Below are positions 53,740 to 64,000 of a stretch of 64,000 bases of DNA, in pieces; position 1 is the first letter of the stretch; each line of letters begins with the position of its first letter. Made by a program: the position numbers and the translations under genes. Location: assembly GCA_028554795.2 (NCBI GenBank), contig JAPYKE020000037.1, forward strand, positions 4,131,001-4,195,000, in the 5' to 3' direction. The notes under the pieces were generated by a model that saw nothing but the letters and a program-made list of their open reading frames with translations, was not told the origin of the DNA and did no database searches. Source of the stretch: Sinohyriopsis cumingii. Taxonomy: Eukaryota; Mollusca; Bivalvia; Unionida; Unionidae.

Positions 53740-54440
53740 ATACACACGTATCACATATACATCCCCATAAAGAAGACCGAAACATTCGAAAACTCATGCA
53801 CATCTTGGTATGGAAAACTGGACCACTCTCTCACAATCACACACATACACACTCCATTTATTAAAAAAGAAACACTTTCTCACATGCTCACACATATACA
53901 TAACGCTAAAGGAGGCTCGAACATTCTCTAGTAAACACACACATACACATGCCGGAAAGGGAGACTGAAACACTCCCTCACAAACACTCAAATGTACATC
54001 CCAGAAAAAGGAGACTTTTACACTCTCTAGCAAACACTAAAAATATAAAACTCGAGACTGGAACACTCTCTCATAAAAACATTGCTATACATCCCGATAA
54101 AGGAGACTCGAGTACATCTCTCACAAAAAAAATAGATATGCATCCCTGTAAAAGAGACTGAAAAGTTTCTCACACACACATCATGGTAAAAGACATTGGA
54201 ACACTTTCTGATACAAATACGCATACACATCCCAGTGACAGAAACATAAACACTGTCTCACAAACACAAATATGTACATTCCTGTTACGCAGACTGGAAC
54301 ACTCTCTTGCCAGAGAACATACAGCAAAGGAGATAGGAACCCTCTTTCAAAACATTTATACATACATATCCCGACATGGTATACCTGAACAATCTCAGAA
54401 AGAGACACTTACACATCTCGGTTAGGGAGACTGTAAGAAT
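53740..54440 (+). repeat. Minisatellite of about 50 bp, unit A copy
   Basis: Degenerate repeats of GGAGACTGGAACACTCTCTC, then ACAAACACACACATATACATCCCGATAAA. The matching array in unit B is 59395-60115. Histidine/threonine-rich open frames here (HTHTHP) are products of the repeat. Confidence 0.85.
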
Positions 54441-54589
54441 AAAATAAAGTGAACATAGGCAAGAGTTCTCTTATTCACAACTATATCGAAGGAAAAAATG
54501 TGTACAATGCAGAAAAATCCGTATACATGTCCTGCCTGCTAATTTATGAAGCTCATTAATGTAATTGCAATGTATTTCGCGAGTCACGT

Positions 54590-54720
54590 GTAACGAGTCT
54601 GAGCTAAAAAAAGTGTCTTACAAAAAATAAACAAAATCAGAAAATTGGAGCGAGTCACGTGTAACGAGTCTGAGCTAAAAAAAAGTGTCTTACAAAAAAT
54701 AAACAAAATCAGAAAATTGG
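54590..54720 (+). repeat. Tandem duplication of about 67 bp
   Basis: CGAGTCACGTGTAACGAGTC through CAGAAAATTGGAG occurs twice in a row. Unit B has a single decayed copy near 60258, so the duplication postdates the split. Confidence 0.85.
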
Positions 54721-56379
54721 AGAATGACACACATATCCGTATTATCGTTATTTTTGAGACAATTATCATACTACAAAACATTTTTAAAATTTTAGACACA
54801 CATTTACAAAGTTTATGATTTGTGTCCAATATGTCAATTTTGTATGATTTGTGTCCAATATATCGTGTTTGTACGACTTACGCAACACACTTATTTAAGC
54901 AACACACTTATCGAGCGGAACTCACCTAGTCGTTTGATCGGTAAGCAGCCTTGGAATCATACGCACAATTAAAGTTTATGAACATTCAATGCAATGATGT
55001 GAGACTACTAAATATCATAAATTCGCGTTAAGTTTTATTTAAATTTTAAGTTGGTGGCAGAAATAAGGCAATAGCACGGAATTCGTTTGTAAATATAATT
55101 TTAAAGTTTATGAACATTCAATGCAATGACGTGAGACTACTAAATATCATAAATTCGCATTAAGTTTTATTTAAATTTTAAGTTGGTGGCAGAAATAAGG
55201 CAATAGCACGGAATTCGTTTGTAAATATAATTTTTGACACTTCAAACGATATAAAATGGCACCTGTAAATCACACTTAATACAACCTGATTGATGTTACT
55301 TACTCCTGAAAAATTTGTATAGGTCACACTGATATGAACTTTAAATTCATTTCACAGATGAGATGATTTATACGGAGCGAATATAACATGAATAACTTAT
55401 GTTATGGAAAGGTAAAGTATCATCGTCACAAATTGGAGTTAAATTTCGATATTAAATGCAAGTCGGTTTCCATTAAACCGATTATTTTAATTAACTCAGT
55501 GTGAATATTCACTTTAATTTGTTTGGTGCATATCCAATAAATATTTGGAAAATGATCATAAGGGTTAAATGGAAATCAAGTAACACAAGCACAGTCACGT
55601 TAAATACAAATATTTATTTGACCAGAAGGTTACATTTGTGAGAAAGATACTCCTCAACGGGAAATGACTAATGTTAAAGATGCCAAATGTTCACCTAGCT
55701 GTTGTTGTTGAGTTTAATTATAGTGGCGTGCGCACAGTTGTGAATGTGCCACCTTTTTCTGACAGCACCGCAGCCTGCTGGTACTTTTAAGTAAGTTAAC
55801 GTTAGCGTAAGCACTCATGGAAGAGAATGAACATTATTCTGTAAGAATGTCACTTCTATAGCGTCTTCGGAATTGTCTGCTGTCATTTTAATGTGTTGTT
55901 TTAAAAAAAAATTGCAAAACTGTTTCCAATGTCACTCTGCATAAAAATATTTTGATACAATGGGTTATTTTATGTTCAACAGCACGGAAGTAGAAGAACC
56001 TGTCCCGAGTTAGTCATGTGCACTATTTCAGATGTAACGCATATTCTGGTTATTAAATTGAAGGCCAACAAAGTTATCACATGAAAACATTACAAAACGA
56101 TTTCAACAGTACATTGCTGATTCAAGACTTAGGTTACGTTTTGCAGCTGGAGGTGAATGTGTACCCGGTGGGTATGACCCATAACCCATGACCCATAACC
56201 CATGACAACCGATCTGATGGATGCTCTGCAATGGATTCGAAACCCGCAAGCTGTAGATTTTGAATCTCGCACAAAACAAAACTCCACAAACAGTCGTTAA
56301 ATACACTTATCTAAAATTACTCTAATCCCGCTCTCGGACCAGATATAATTCCTGCATGGCTAAATAGACAAATATTGTA

Positions 56380-56750
56380 CATACATACATACATACATAC
56401 ATACATACATACATACATACATACATGTTGTTGTTGTTGGTGGTGGTTTAACGAGATTTTTCAGTACTAGATAGGCTTTACATGGCGGCCAGTGCAAATG
56501 GTGGAGGAAGAACCCCGGCAAACCCCAGAAAGAACCAACGTCCCACACATAGATAGATAGATAGATAGATAGATACATACATACATACATACATACATAC
56601 ATACATACACACATACATACATACATACATACGTACGTTGGTACCTACATATATACATACACATATATATACATACACAATCATTCATGCGTGTATGCAT
56701 GCATACATAAATACATGCATACATACATACATACATACATACATACATAC
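56380..56750 (+). repeat. (ATAC)n and (ATAG)n microsatellites around a SINE-like copy
   Basis: Long runs of ATAC and ATAG tetranucleotides flank the SINE-like element at 56427-56543. A second, shorter relative follows at 56754-56830. Confidence 0.85.
56427..56543 (+). mobile_element. SINE-like element, related to 3685-3820
   Basis: GTTGTTGTTGTTGG, then GATTTTTCAGTACTAGATAGGC, TTTACATGGCGGCCAGT and AACCCCAGAAAGAACCAACG. It matches the reverse complement of the insertion at 3685-3820. Confidence 0.65.
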
Positions 56751-57858
56751 ATGTTGTTTTTTTTCTTTTGGTTTGACGCCATTTTTCAGCACAAGATAGG
56801 CTTTACATCATCTGAAGGCCGTTAGTGTGAGTGGGATGTATTCGGATTTTTATGTAATATTTAGTTTGGCCAAGGAGACTCAGATTTATGTTATTGTAGC
56901 AACTAAATTTAAATGTCGGAGGCCTAGGGTCAAAGGTCAAATGGATCTAAAACCGCCAAAAATGTAGTGACTCAGAATTCGTTCATGTTTTAGGTTAGAT
57001 TTTCTCTTGTTATAGCACACGATAATATAAGGTCAGTGTTATATGTGGCCTAGTTTCTTTGGTCCTAATAACATTTATTTTGGAGGAATGTAGCCTAGAA
57101 TTTTGCATAATTAGGAAACGGGTGTCAAAGTTTTTAATTTGAACAAGATAGATGATAGTGACATACGTGTTTAATAATGTTTAGAAAAGTGGTCCAAAGC
57201 GAATGAAAACTGGTTAACCGGTTAAAACTGATTAGAACAGGCGAAGTGGTCAAGATACCGAAAATACTGAGCTACAACTGACTTAATTTCTCTGATGGAT
57301 AACCACCCGGACCCAATCATCAGATTCAATTGTACTGGATTAAAGTTATTTGTAAATACCGACCTGGACTATGACTATGTTCGTACAGCAAAGGAATATA
57401 TTTCACGGAATCCTTCATGATCTGCAAAAACTTTCCTGTTTTGTCGTCTTTGATATTTTGTTATTCTTAACACCTTGTACCTACATTGTGTGCGTGTGAT
57501 GAAATTTTTTATGCTGAATCTATTCCATCCTGTTGCCTTGTCATATCAAAAGGTCACTGAATTAGTCTTTGAAAACTTTGACTTTTTGTTATGAGAGTGC
57601 AGACGAAGATTGGTTTTAATAGAGGAAATGTTTTAGGCTCCTTAATACAAATGACTTGCGTCATTCTGCACTTTTAACCTTCCATCCGCAATTTTGGAGA
57701 AATACCAGCACAAAAGTTAAATATTAATATAATGCGAAAGTTGTCATTGCTTCATTTAAAGAAGTACCTTCTTTCACATCCAATTTCGACATACCAGCAG
57801 CAATATCGAAGAAAGAACAGTCACAAAAAAAGAAGTAAAATAATTACATTTTGAGTAG

Positions 57859-58645
57859 CTACGATGTCGTAGCCTCAACTTGATTTGTTGTGGTTGATGC
57901 TACGAACTGATCCCATATCATGTAATGGAGCATACAAAAATCATCACTAAAGTCAGTCAAACAAATAGTGTAGATATCTACTACATACTCATGTTGTGAA
58001 AGAAGTTTGGCTTATTTTGAATTTATTAAGCGCTTACACAATAAAACATATTGGCATGGTTAAGCCAACCTCACCGTGTCCGCTATGACAGATAAAGCCA
58101 GACTCTTGCATTGACCCTTTTGCTATGTAAGGCTGGCCAGGCCATATTTGGATATTCTACGCTTTGTCATTATCAATCAAGTGGCGAATAATGGCTTCTT
58201 GGTTGAATTTCAATGTTGCCGATAAACCGTACTTACATTTAATGCGCATAATTCCTGACTCAAACCGCACCATATTTTTACTACGTTTACGTTTCCAAAT
58301 AAGGCCTCATTGTTCTTATATGGACAAAACAAACGAGGCTGGGAAGGGAAGCAATCATTGTTTGAACTAATATGGCGGACGGTCTAAACAAAAATGTCGG
58401 ATACAAAAGGTAAACGAGATTTTACAACTATTTCTAAAATGATTTGCGATACTTCAGGTATTAAATAAGAGAACTACTAAATTTATTGCATTATATGCAA
58501 GGACTATGTTCAAATTGTTCCATATTAGGCTAACAGAGCGCCGGGTGTGAATCACACCCGGCTGGCTTCATTGACACGTATATGCTCATATTAGCACCCC
58601 GTCCATGAGGTAGGAGTAAGGGTACTAATATTAGTACTACATGTT
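57859..58645. mobile_element. Insertion in unit B absent from unit A
   Basis: Unit A runs without interruption from TGCACTTTGATCAGATAGGG (near 52740), while unit B has TTTTGAGTAG, about 790 bp of extra DNA, then GTTGATCAGATGGGG. The flanks TTGAGTAG and TTGATCAG could be a diverged 8-bp duplication. The extra DNA begins with the palindrome CTACGATGTCGTAG. No transposase was seen. Confidence 0.5.
58540..58562. repeat. Perfect 10-bp palindrome with 3-nt loop
   Basis: GCCGGGTGTG, AAT, CACACCCGGC: a GC-rich hairpin in AT-rich surroundings, within the unit B insertion. Confidence 0.8.
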
Positions 58646-59341
58646 GATCAGATGGGGAATGAATCTAGTTCATGATAACACTGAGGGTGGCCAGGAATGC
58701 AAATAACGGGAAAATAAATACGCAGTAAAATCCCCCAAATATGCTCACGTCTTGCACGTGCATGCGTAGCATACCTTAACTGTAAATACCTATTTTGAAT
58801 AAGAAGTTAATTGTAACAGACAAATGAAACAAAATACTTCCTTGTAGATTTTTAAATACATTTTTGGGCAATGTTTCGTGCATTTTAATCCAAAGGGCCA
58901 AGAAACGAGATTCTGTAAAAATTTTATCCAACCCTGGTTGCTTACGTATTATTCTGATTAAGAAGTTAAAATCTTATCATGATTTTTACATTTTTACCTC
59001 ATAAAACGACAATAATCGGTAATGGGATCAACTTCTTTAAGTCTCCGTGCTTACAAAAGAAAACTAAGGGGAAACGTATGTAAAGAAAATCAAATTCTAG
59101 GGACTGTCTGCTCACCCCATTACCACGTTAGATAACCTTGGATTGTTTTGTTGCAATGTCAAGGATGACTTTTGATTCGGATTACTGAACACAGATGCAT
59201 CTTAATAATAGTTATGATAATGTCTGCAGTGCATACAGTATTCTAAATATTTCTTGTCATTTGCCAACTGCCAGGAAATATGTCAACCTCTATAACCACT
59301 GCTGTACGTGCTTATACGTTGGCAATGCAATCACCATTCTA

Positions 59342-59379
<38 letters not shown>

Positions 59380-59394
59380 TGTAAAAGAGAGCCT

Positions 59395-60115
59395 GGAACA
59401 AACTCACACATATACACATGTATCACATATACATCCGATAAAGAAGACTGGAACACTCCAAAACTCATGCAGATATCGGTAAGGAAGACTGGATCACTCC
59501 CTCACAATCACACACATACACACCCCATTTAGTCAAATATAAACACTTTCTCACAGGTTCACACTTATACATCCAGCTAAAGGAGGCTCGAAAATTCTCT
59601 CGTAAACACACACATACACACGCCAGAAAGGGAGACTAAAACACTCACTCACAAACTCTCAAATATAATCCCTGAAAAAGGAGACTTATACACTCTCTAG
59701 CAAACAATAACAAATATAAAACTCGATAAAGGAGACTGGAACAATCTCTCACAAAAACATAGATATACATCCCGATAAAGGAGACTCGAGCACATCTCTC
59801 ACAAAAACATAGATATGCATCCCTGTAAAAGAGACTGAATCACTTCCTCACACACACACATCATGGTAAAGGACATTGGAACACTTTCTGATACAAATAC
59901 GCATACAAATCCCAGTGAGAGAAGCTTAAACACTGTCTCACAAACACAAATATGTACATTCCTGTTAAGCAGACTGGAACACTCTCTTGCCAGAGAACAT
60001 ACAGCAAAAGAGATCGGAACACTTTTTCAAAACAATTATACATACATATCCCGACAAGGCATACCTGAACAATCTCAGAAAGAGACACACATCCCGGTTA
60101 GGGAGACTGTAAGAA
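59395..60115 (+). repeat. Minisatellite of about 50 bp, unit B copy
   Basis: The same unit as 53740-54440, with some units added or lost between copies. Confidence 0.85.
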
Positions 60116-60475
60116 TAAAATAAAGTGAACAAAGGCACGAGTTCTCTTATTCACAACTATATCGAAGAAAACAAATGTGTACAATGCAGAAAAATCCGTA
60201 TACATGGTCTGCCTGCTAATGTATGAAACCCTATAATGCGATTGCAATGTATTTCGCGAATTACTTGTAACGAGTCTGAGCTAAAAAGTGTCTTAAAAAA
60301 AGAAACAAAATCAGAAAATTGGAGAATGACACACACATACGTATTATCTTTATTTTTGAGACATTTAGCATACTACGAAACATTTTTTAAATATTAGACA
60401 CACATTTATAAAGTTGCTACTCACAAATGTATTTCCTTCAATGATAAATTGCCATATTATATAATTATGCAAAAC

Positions 60476-60990
60476 ATATCGTTTTGTCTGAATCTTGTCC
60501 AATATATCGTGTTTGTATGATTTGTGCCCAATATCTTGTTTGTATGATTTGTGTCCAATATATCGTGTTTGTTTGATTTGTGTCAAATAAATCGTATCTG
60601 TATGCGTTGTGTCCAATATATCGTGTGTGTAGGAATCTAGTCCAATATATTGTTTGAATGAATCTAGTCCAGTATATCATGTTTGTATGAATCTTGTCCA
60701 ATACATCGTGTTTGTATGAATCTTGTCCAATATATCGTGTTTGTATGAATCTAGTCCAACATATCGTGTTTGTATGAATCTTGTCCAGAGTATCGTTTGT
60801 ATATTATTTGTTCCAATATATCGTGATTGTATGAATATTGTCCACTATATCGTGTTTGTGTTATTTTTGTCTAATATATCGTGGGTGTATGAATCTTGCC
60901 CAGAATATCTTTTTTGTATGAATCTTTTCCAATATATCGTGTTTTTATAATTCTTATGCAACGTGTCGTGTTTGTATGAATCTTGTTGTT
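60476..60990 (+). repeat. Minisatellite of about 29 bp
   Basis: About 18 copies of TTGTCCAATATATCGTGTTTGTATGAATC, diverged. The Tyr/Ile/Gln-rich frames on the minus strand derive from it. Confidence 0.9.
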
Positions 60991-61029
60991 TGCATCAGTC
61001 CAGAAAGAGCATACTCATAACCATGGCAT

Positions 61030-61830
61030 ATCATTTATGTTTTAGGTAAATTACTCCAATAGAATATATGGGGGCATTTATGTTTTAGGTAAATTACTCC
61101 AATAGAATATATGGGGGCATTTATGTTTTAGGTAAATTACTCCAATAGAATATATGGGGGCATTTATGTTTTAGGTAAATTACTCTAATAGAGTACATGG
61201 GATCATTTATGTTTCAGGTAAATTACTCCAATTCAGTACATAGGATCATTTATGTTTCAGGTAAATTACTCCAATAGAGTGCATGGGATCATCTATATTT
61301 TAGGTAACTTACTCCAACAGAATACATGGGATTATTTTGTTTAGGCAAAATACTCTAATAAAGGGCATGGGGTCATTCATTATTTAGGTAAAATACTCTA
61401 ATAGAGAGCCTGGGATCATTTATTTCTTAATTAAATTACTCTAACAAAGTGCATGGGATCATTAATTATTTAGTTAAATTACTCCAACAGCATACATGGG
61501 ATTATTTTGTTCAGGCAAAATACTCTAATAAAGAGCATGGGATCATTCATTATTTAGGTAAAATACTCTAATAGAGGGCCTGGGATAATTTATTTCTTAA
61601 TTAAATTACTCTAACAAAGTGCATGGGATCATTAATTATTTAGTTAAATTACTCCAACAGAATACATGGGATTATTTTGTTTAGGCAAAATATTCTGATA
61701 AAGGGCATGGGATCATTCATTGTTTAGGTAAAATACTCTAATAGAGGGCCTGGGATCATTTATTTCTTAATTAAATTACTCTAACAAAGTGCATGGGATC
61801 ATTCATTATTTAGTTAAATTACTCCAAAAG
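61030..61830 (+). repeat. 43-bp minisatellite with 170-bp higher-order repeat
   Basis: The unit CATTTATGTTTTAGGTAAAT, then TACTCCAATAGAATATATGGGGG, starts at 61032, 61075 and 61118 (period 43). From about 61331 the array is organised in blocks of four unlike units: ATTATTTTGTT recurs at 61331, 61501 and 61671, a 170-bp period. Confidence 0.9.
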
Positions 61831-62948
61831 AGAACGCAGTTATTTCTGATTAACGCATCTAAAGTTTAAAAAATATGACAAAACATAAACTTTTTCGGAC
61901 CTTGTAAGTCTGGCAAAAGTAAACGACCGAAAGTGTATGTTCTATATTAATATGTTTCCTCCGAAATCCATCACAGTCCTTATTTGAACATCAGCAACCT
62001 GAAAAATGAAGAGTACTAACGATGACTCAATGCACGGTTTCGAATAAAATTCCATTTAAAATAACGTCCTAACGAATATTCATTTTTAACATTTTGTGAA
62101 GTTAAAGGTGGTGGCAGATGCCATTAGAATAGTTTATTATACTGGTTATAACAAACCAGAATCGTAAATCACCTGGAATATTACATTAATTTATCTTATG
62201 AGACACATATTAGTTTTTGTTTTTTTTTTTTTGGTATGGGGTTGTTGTTTTTGAGTTTTTTTTTTCCTGAAGATAATATTTCCAAACAGTGATCTACAAA
62301 GAAGGAAAATAAATTTGAATGCTAATAATATAACAAGTGATTACCGTGACACACATTTATTCACAAGAAGCGTGATTTTTTCTGCAACATTATTGATAAA
62401 TACTGTAACTTACTACCTGAGGGAATGCTTGCGTTCATGATTACGTTGAATTATGAATGATTTTCGATCGTGAAGGGTAAAAGGTTATTACGAACAGCAA
62501 CCCATCTGTGTTCTGATCTCCCTTTAATTTGAACGGATATCTGACGTTAATCTAAACATCTGACCCTTGAAATTGCATTGAAATCTTAAAATAAGCCTCA
62601 GCGTACAGACACATCTGTATTGTCTATTATCACAAAGCTTTCGACTTGTGAAATGGGGTCGGGAGAGAAAATTTGGTGATACCTTTCGTCTTTTTTTGTC
62701 CGTCCTTCTGTTTAGAACCATTTTTGTCTCCGAAACTGTTTGGTAGAAATTCAACAAATTTCGTGCCTGGTATGCCCATATGACAGACATCTGCGAGAAG
62801 GTATATTATTTTATGGGGGGCTGTCCCCTAGGATCCGAGGTGCTAAACTGTTATTATTTTTTATATTTCTTATCAAACTTGAAGAAAAGCTGTCTTACAA
62901 CAAGGATACTTAATATATGTAAAAAAAAATAGTTTGGCTTATGATCGC

Positions 62949-62993
<45 letters not shown>

Positions 62994-63430
62994 TGAATAT
63001 GCAATAAACAAGCATGGAAATGAAACATGGCGAGTGACAGAAGTACTTTGTTAGATTTGTTACTTGACACTAAGCTTGCTTACGCGGCCCCCAGGTAGTA
63101 TTCATTATAGAAGCACTGTCACGGATTTGTGAGAAGAAAAAAAATTAGTATCACAGTTAATGTTTTTTATTCTAAACAAAAGCTTAAAGGGTATAACTTG
63201 TATCATAAAACAGGTTATATCCTGACTTAGATCAGTCTTAGTTTAACATAATAATCTTGTCAGTCCTTTTGCATTGTACCAAACTAATAACCACTTACCT
63301 TTTATTAAAATCATTCTCCTTCCAGAATGGAAAACCTTAAAAGATTATAATTGTAAATTATCACTCAGTTTCTTCCTATAACATATCAATTATATTACCA
63401 AATCATAAGCAAACCTAATTTCAGATACAA
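61831..63430. other. No supported gene
   Basis: AT-rich DNA with a (TG)n run at about 62953-62991. The 88-codon minus-strand frame at 62524-62790 has no recognisable domain. Confidence 0.4.
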
Positions 63431-63445
63431 CTACAATGACAACTA

Positions 63446-63447
<2 letters not shown>

Positions 63448-63503
<56 letters not shown>

Positions 63504-63525
63504 TTCTTCTTCTTCTTCTTCTTCT
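63448..63525. repeat. (TCA)n(TCT)n microsatellite
   Basis: A trinucleotide run. It yields polyserine or polyaspartate frames that are not genes. It abuts a 5'-truncated SINE. Confidence 0.9.
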
Positions 63526-63750
63526 CTGCCTCTCTTGGCGCTCAGCATTAAGAGGGTAGTGTTAGGACTGGTCGTCCTGGTGTCAGAATACTGTGATGGG
63601 TGGGACATCATGCTATATGTCTGCGGCATGATTCCCTAGTGCTAGACATCACAATAAACTGCAACAATGCAGACACAGTAGCGACATGCCTGAACAATTG
63701 TTAAAGCTACGTTACAAATCCAAATCACACACACACACACACACACACAC
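63520..63750 (+). mobile_element. 5'-truncated SINE copy
   Basis: TGCCTCTCTTGGCGCTCAGC, then GTCTGCGGCATGATTCCC and the 3' end AAAGCTACGTTACAAATCC followed by a CA run. It lacks the tRNA-like head present at 8163. Confidence 0.75.
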
Positions 63751-63851
63751 TTCTTCTTTCACGTTTTCTCTTATTTTCATTAATCTGAGAAAAAGCAGTA
63801 ATGGTTGCTGTTGCAGTTACTATTCATCAAAATGTTAGTTTAGTGCGTTAA

Positions 63852-63856
<5 letters not shown>

Positions 63857-63932
<76 letters not shown>
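63857..63932. repeat. (TA)n microsatellite
   Basis: A pure TA run of about 76 bp. Confidence 0.95.
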
Positions 63933-63937
<5 letters not shown>

Positions 63938-64000
63938 TGAACGTTAGTTTTAACTTGTGTTTTGATTCTCAAAAAGAGAAAAGGGGGGATGGTAACATAG

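Larger units (their letters stand above)
48490..54885 (+). repeat. Tandem segmental duplication, unit A
   Basis: Unit A resembles unit B (54890-60460) in two long stretches: 48490-49760 with 54890-56375, and 52435-54840 with 57535-60430 (apart from an extra stretch in B). Shared text includes GAACTCACCTAGTCG and GTCACTGAATTAGTCTTTG. Divergence is moderate, with many small gaps. The middle portion 49800-50300 is related to 56840-57320 in the opposite orientation. No gene was recognised in either unit. Confidence 0.75.
54890..60460 (+). repeat. Tandem segmental duplication, unit B
   Basis: The partner of unit A. It contains its own internal 126-bp tandem duplication (about 54974-55225), a GTTGTTGTT-type SINE-like element (56427-56543), ATAC microsatellites (56380-56750) and an extra segment of about 790 bp (57859-58645) that unit A lacks. 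Confidence 0.75.

Noticed and set aside
53673-54425. His/Thr-rich proteins
   Set aside because: Products of the 50-bp minisatellite, present in both duplicated units without conservation of frame.
61030-61830. CRISPR-like array
   Set aside because: Direct repeats without unique spacers; it is a head-to-tail minisatellite in a eukaryotic genome.
63436-63639. Polyserine or polyaspartate proteins
   Set aside because: Translations of a (TCA)n(TCT)n microsatellite.

Overview
The window looks like nuclear DNA of a metazoan, most likely a marine mollusc. It is AT-rich and full of microsatellites. Its protein-coding exons are split by GT/AG introns, and it carries tRNA-derived SINEs, an I-superfamily LINE and a Maverick/Polinton DNA transposon. 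The species call is inference.

Layout. (1) 0.5-7.7 kb, plus strand: five exons forming the 3' half of a cadherin-repeat membrane protein gene, with the transmembrane segment in the exon at 6523-7015 and an acidic tail exon at 7469-7653. Phase-compatible candidate tail exons lie at 27194-27217 and 32229-32314, so the Polinton probably sits inside a tail intron. (2) 9854-26861: a 17.0-kb Polinton with terminal inverted repeats and near-matching 6-bp flanks. It encodes protein-primed DNA polymerase B (badly broken), an A32-type packaging ATPase, a retrovirus-like integrase with chromodomain (one stop), a minor capsid protein, a major capsid protein (one frameshift), several small virion-like proteins, a zinc-knuckle protein and a set of small coiled-coil genes at the two ends. 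(3) 27-33.9 kb: introns and decayed tandem repeats, including a possible relic of a second Polinton end. (4) 33989-39726, minus strand: a full-length LINE with 14-bp target-site duplications. (5) 40.7-47.3 kb, minus strand: a long, intronless, heavily decayed coding region that I cannot identify, split by a 1.3-kb dispersed repeat whose inverted relative lies at 3.06-4.44 kb. (6) 48.5-60.5 kb: a tandem segmental duplication of about 6 kb. (7) 60.5-61.8 kb: two minisatellites, one with higher-order structure.

Most interesting point. Five terminal-region Polinton genes end in a sequence matching the metazoan replication-dependent histone mRNA 3' signal: a 6-bp stem with a 4-nt loop, ACCCA-like flank, then a GAAAAGAAATA-like downstream element. 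The internal capsid and replication genes instead have TATA boxes and AATAAA signals packed around stop codons. Three of the stem-loop genes are tandem copies driven by one shared promoter block (GGGGGATGTTTTCC, then TTCACGTCCGCGCTT). This suggests two expression classes, one of them coupled to S phase or made as non-polyadenylated mRNA.

How the Polinton genes work together: polymerase copies the linear element from its inverted repeats, integrase inserts it, and capsid proteins, ATPase and small virion proteins would form particles. This copy is probably not autonomous, because polymerase, integrase and major capsid genes are all broken and no adenovirus-type protease was seen.
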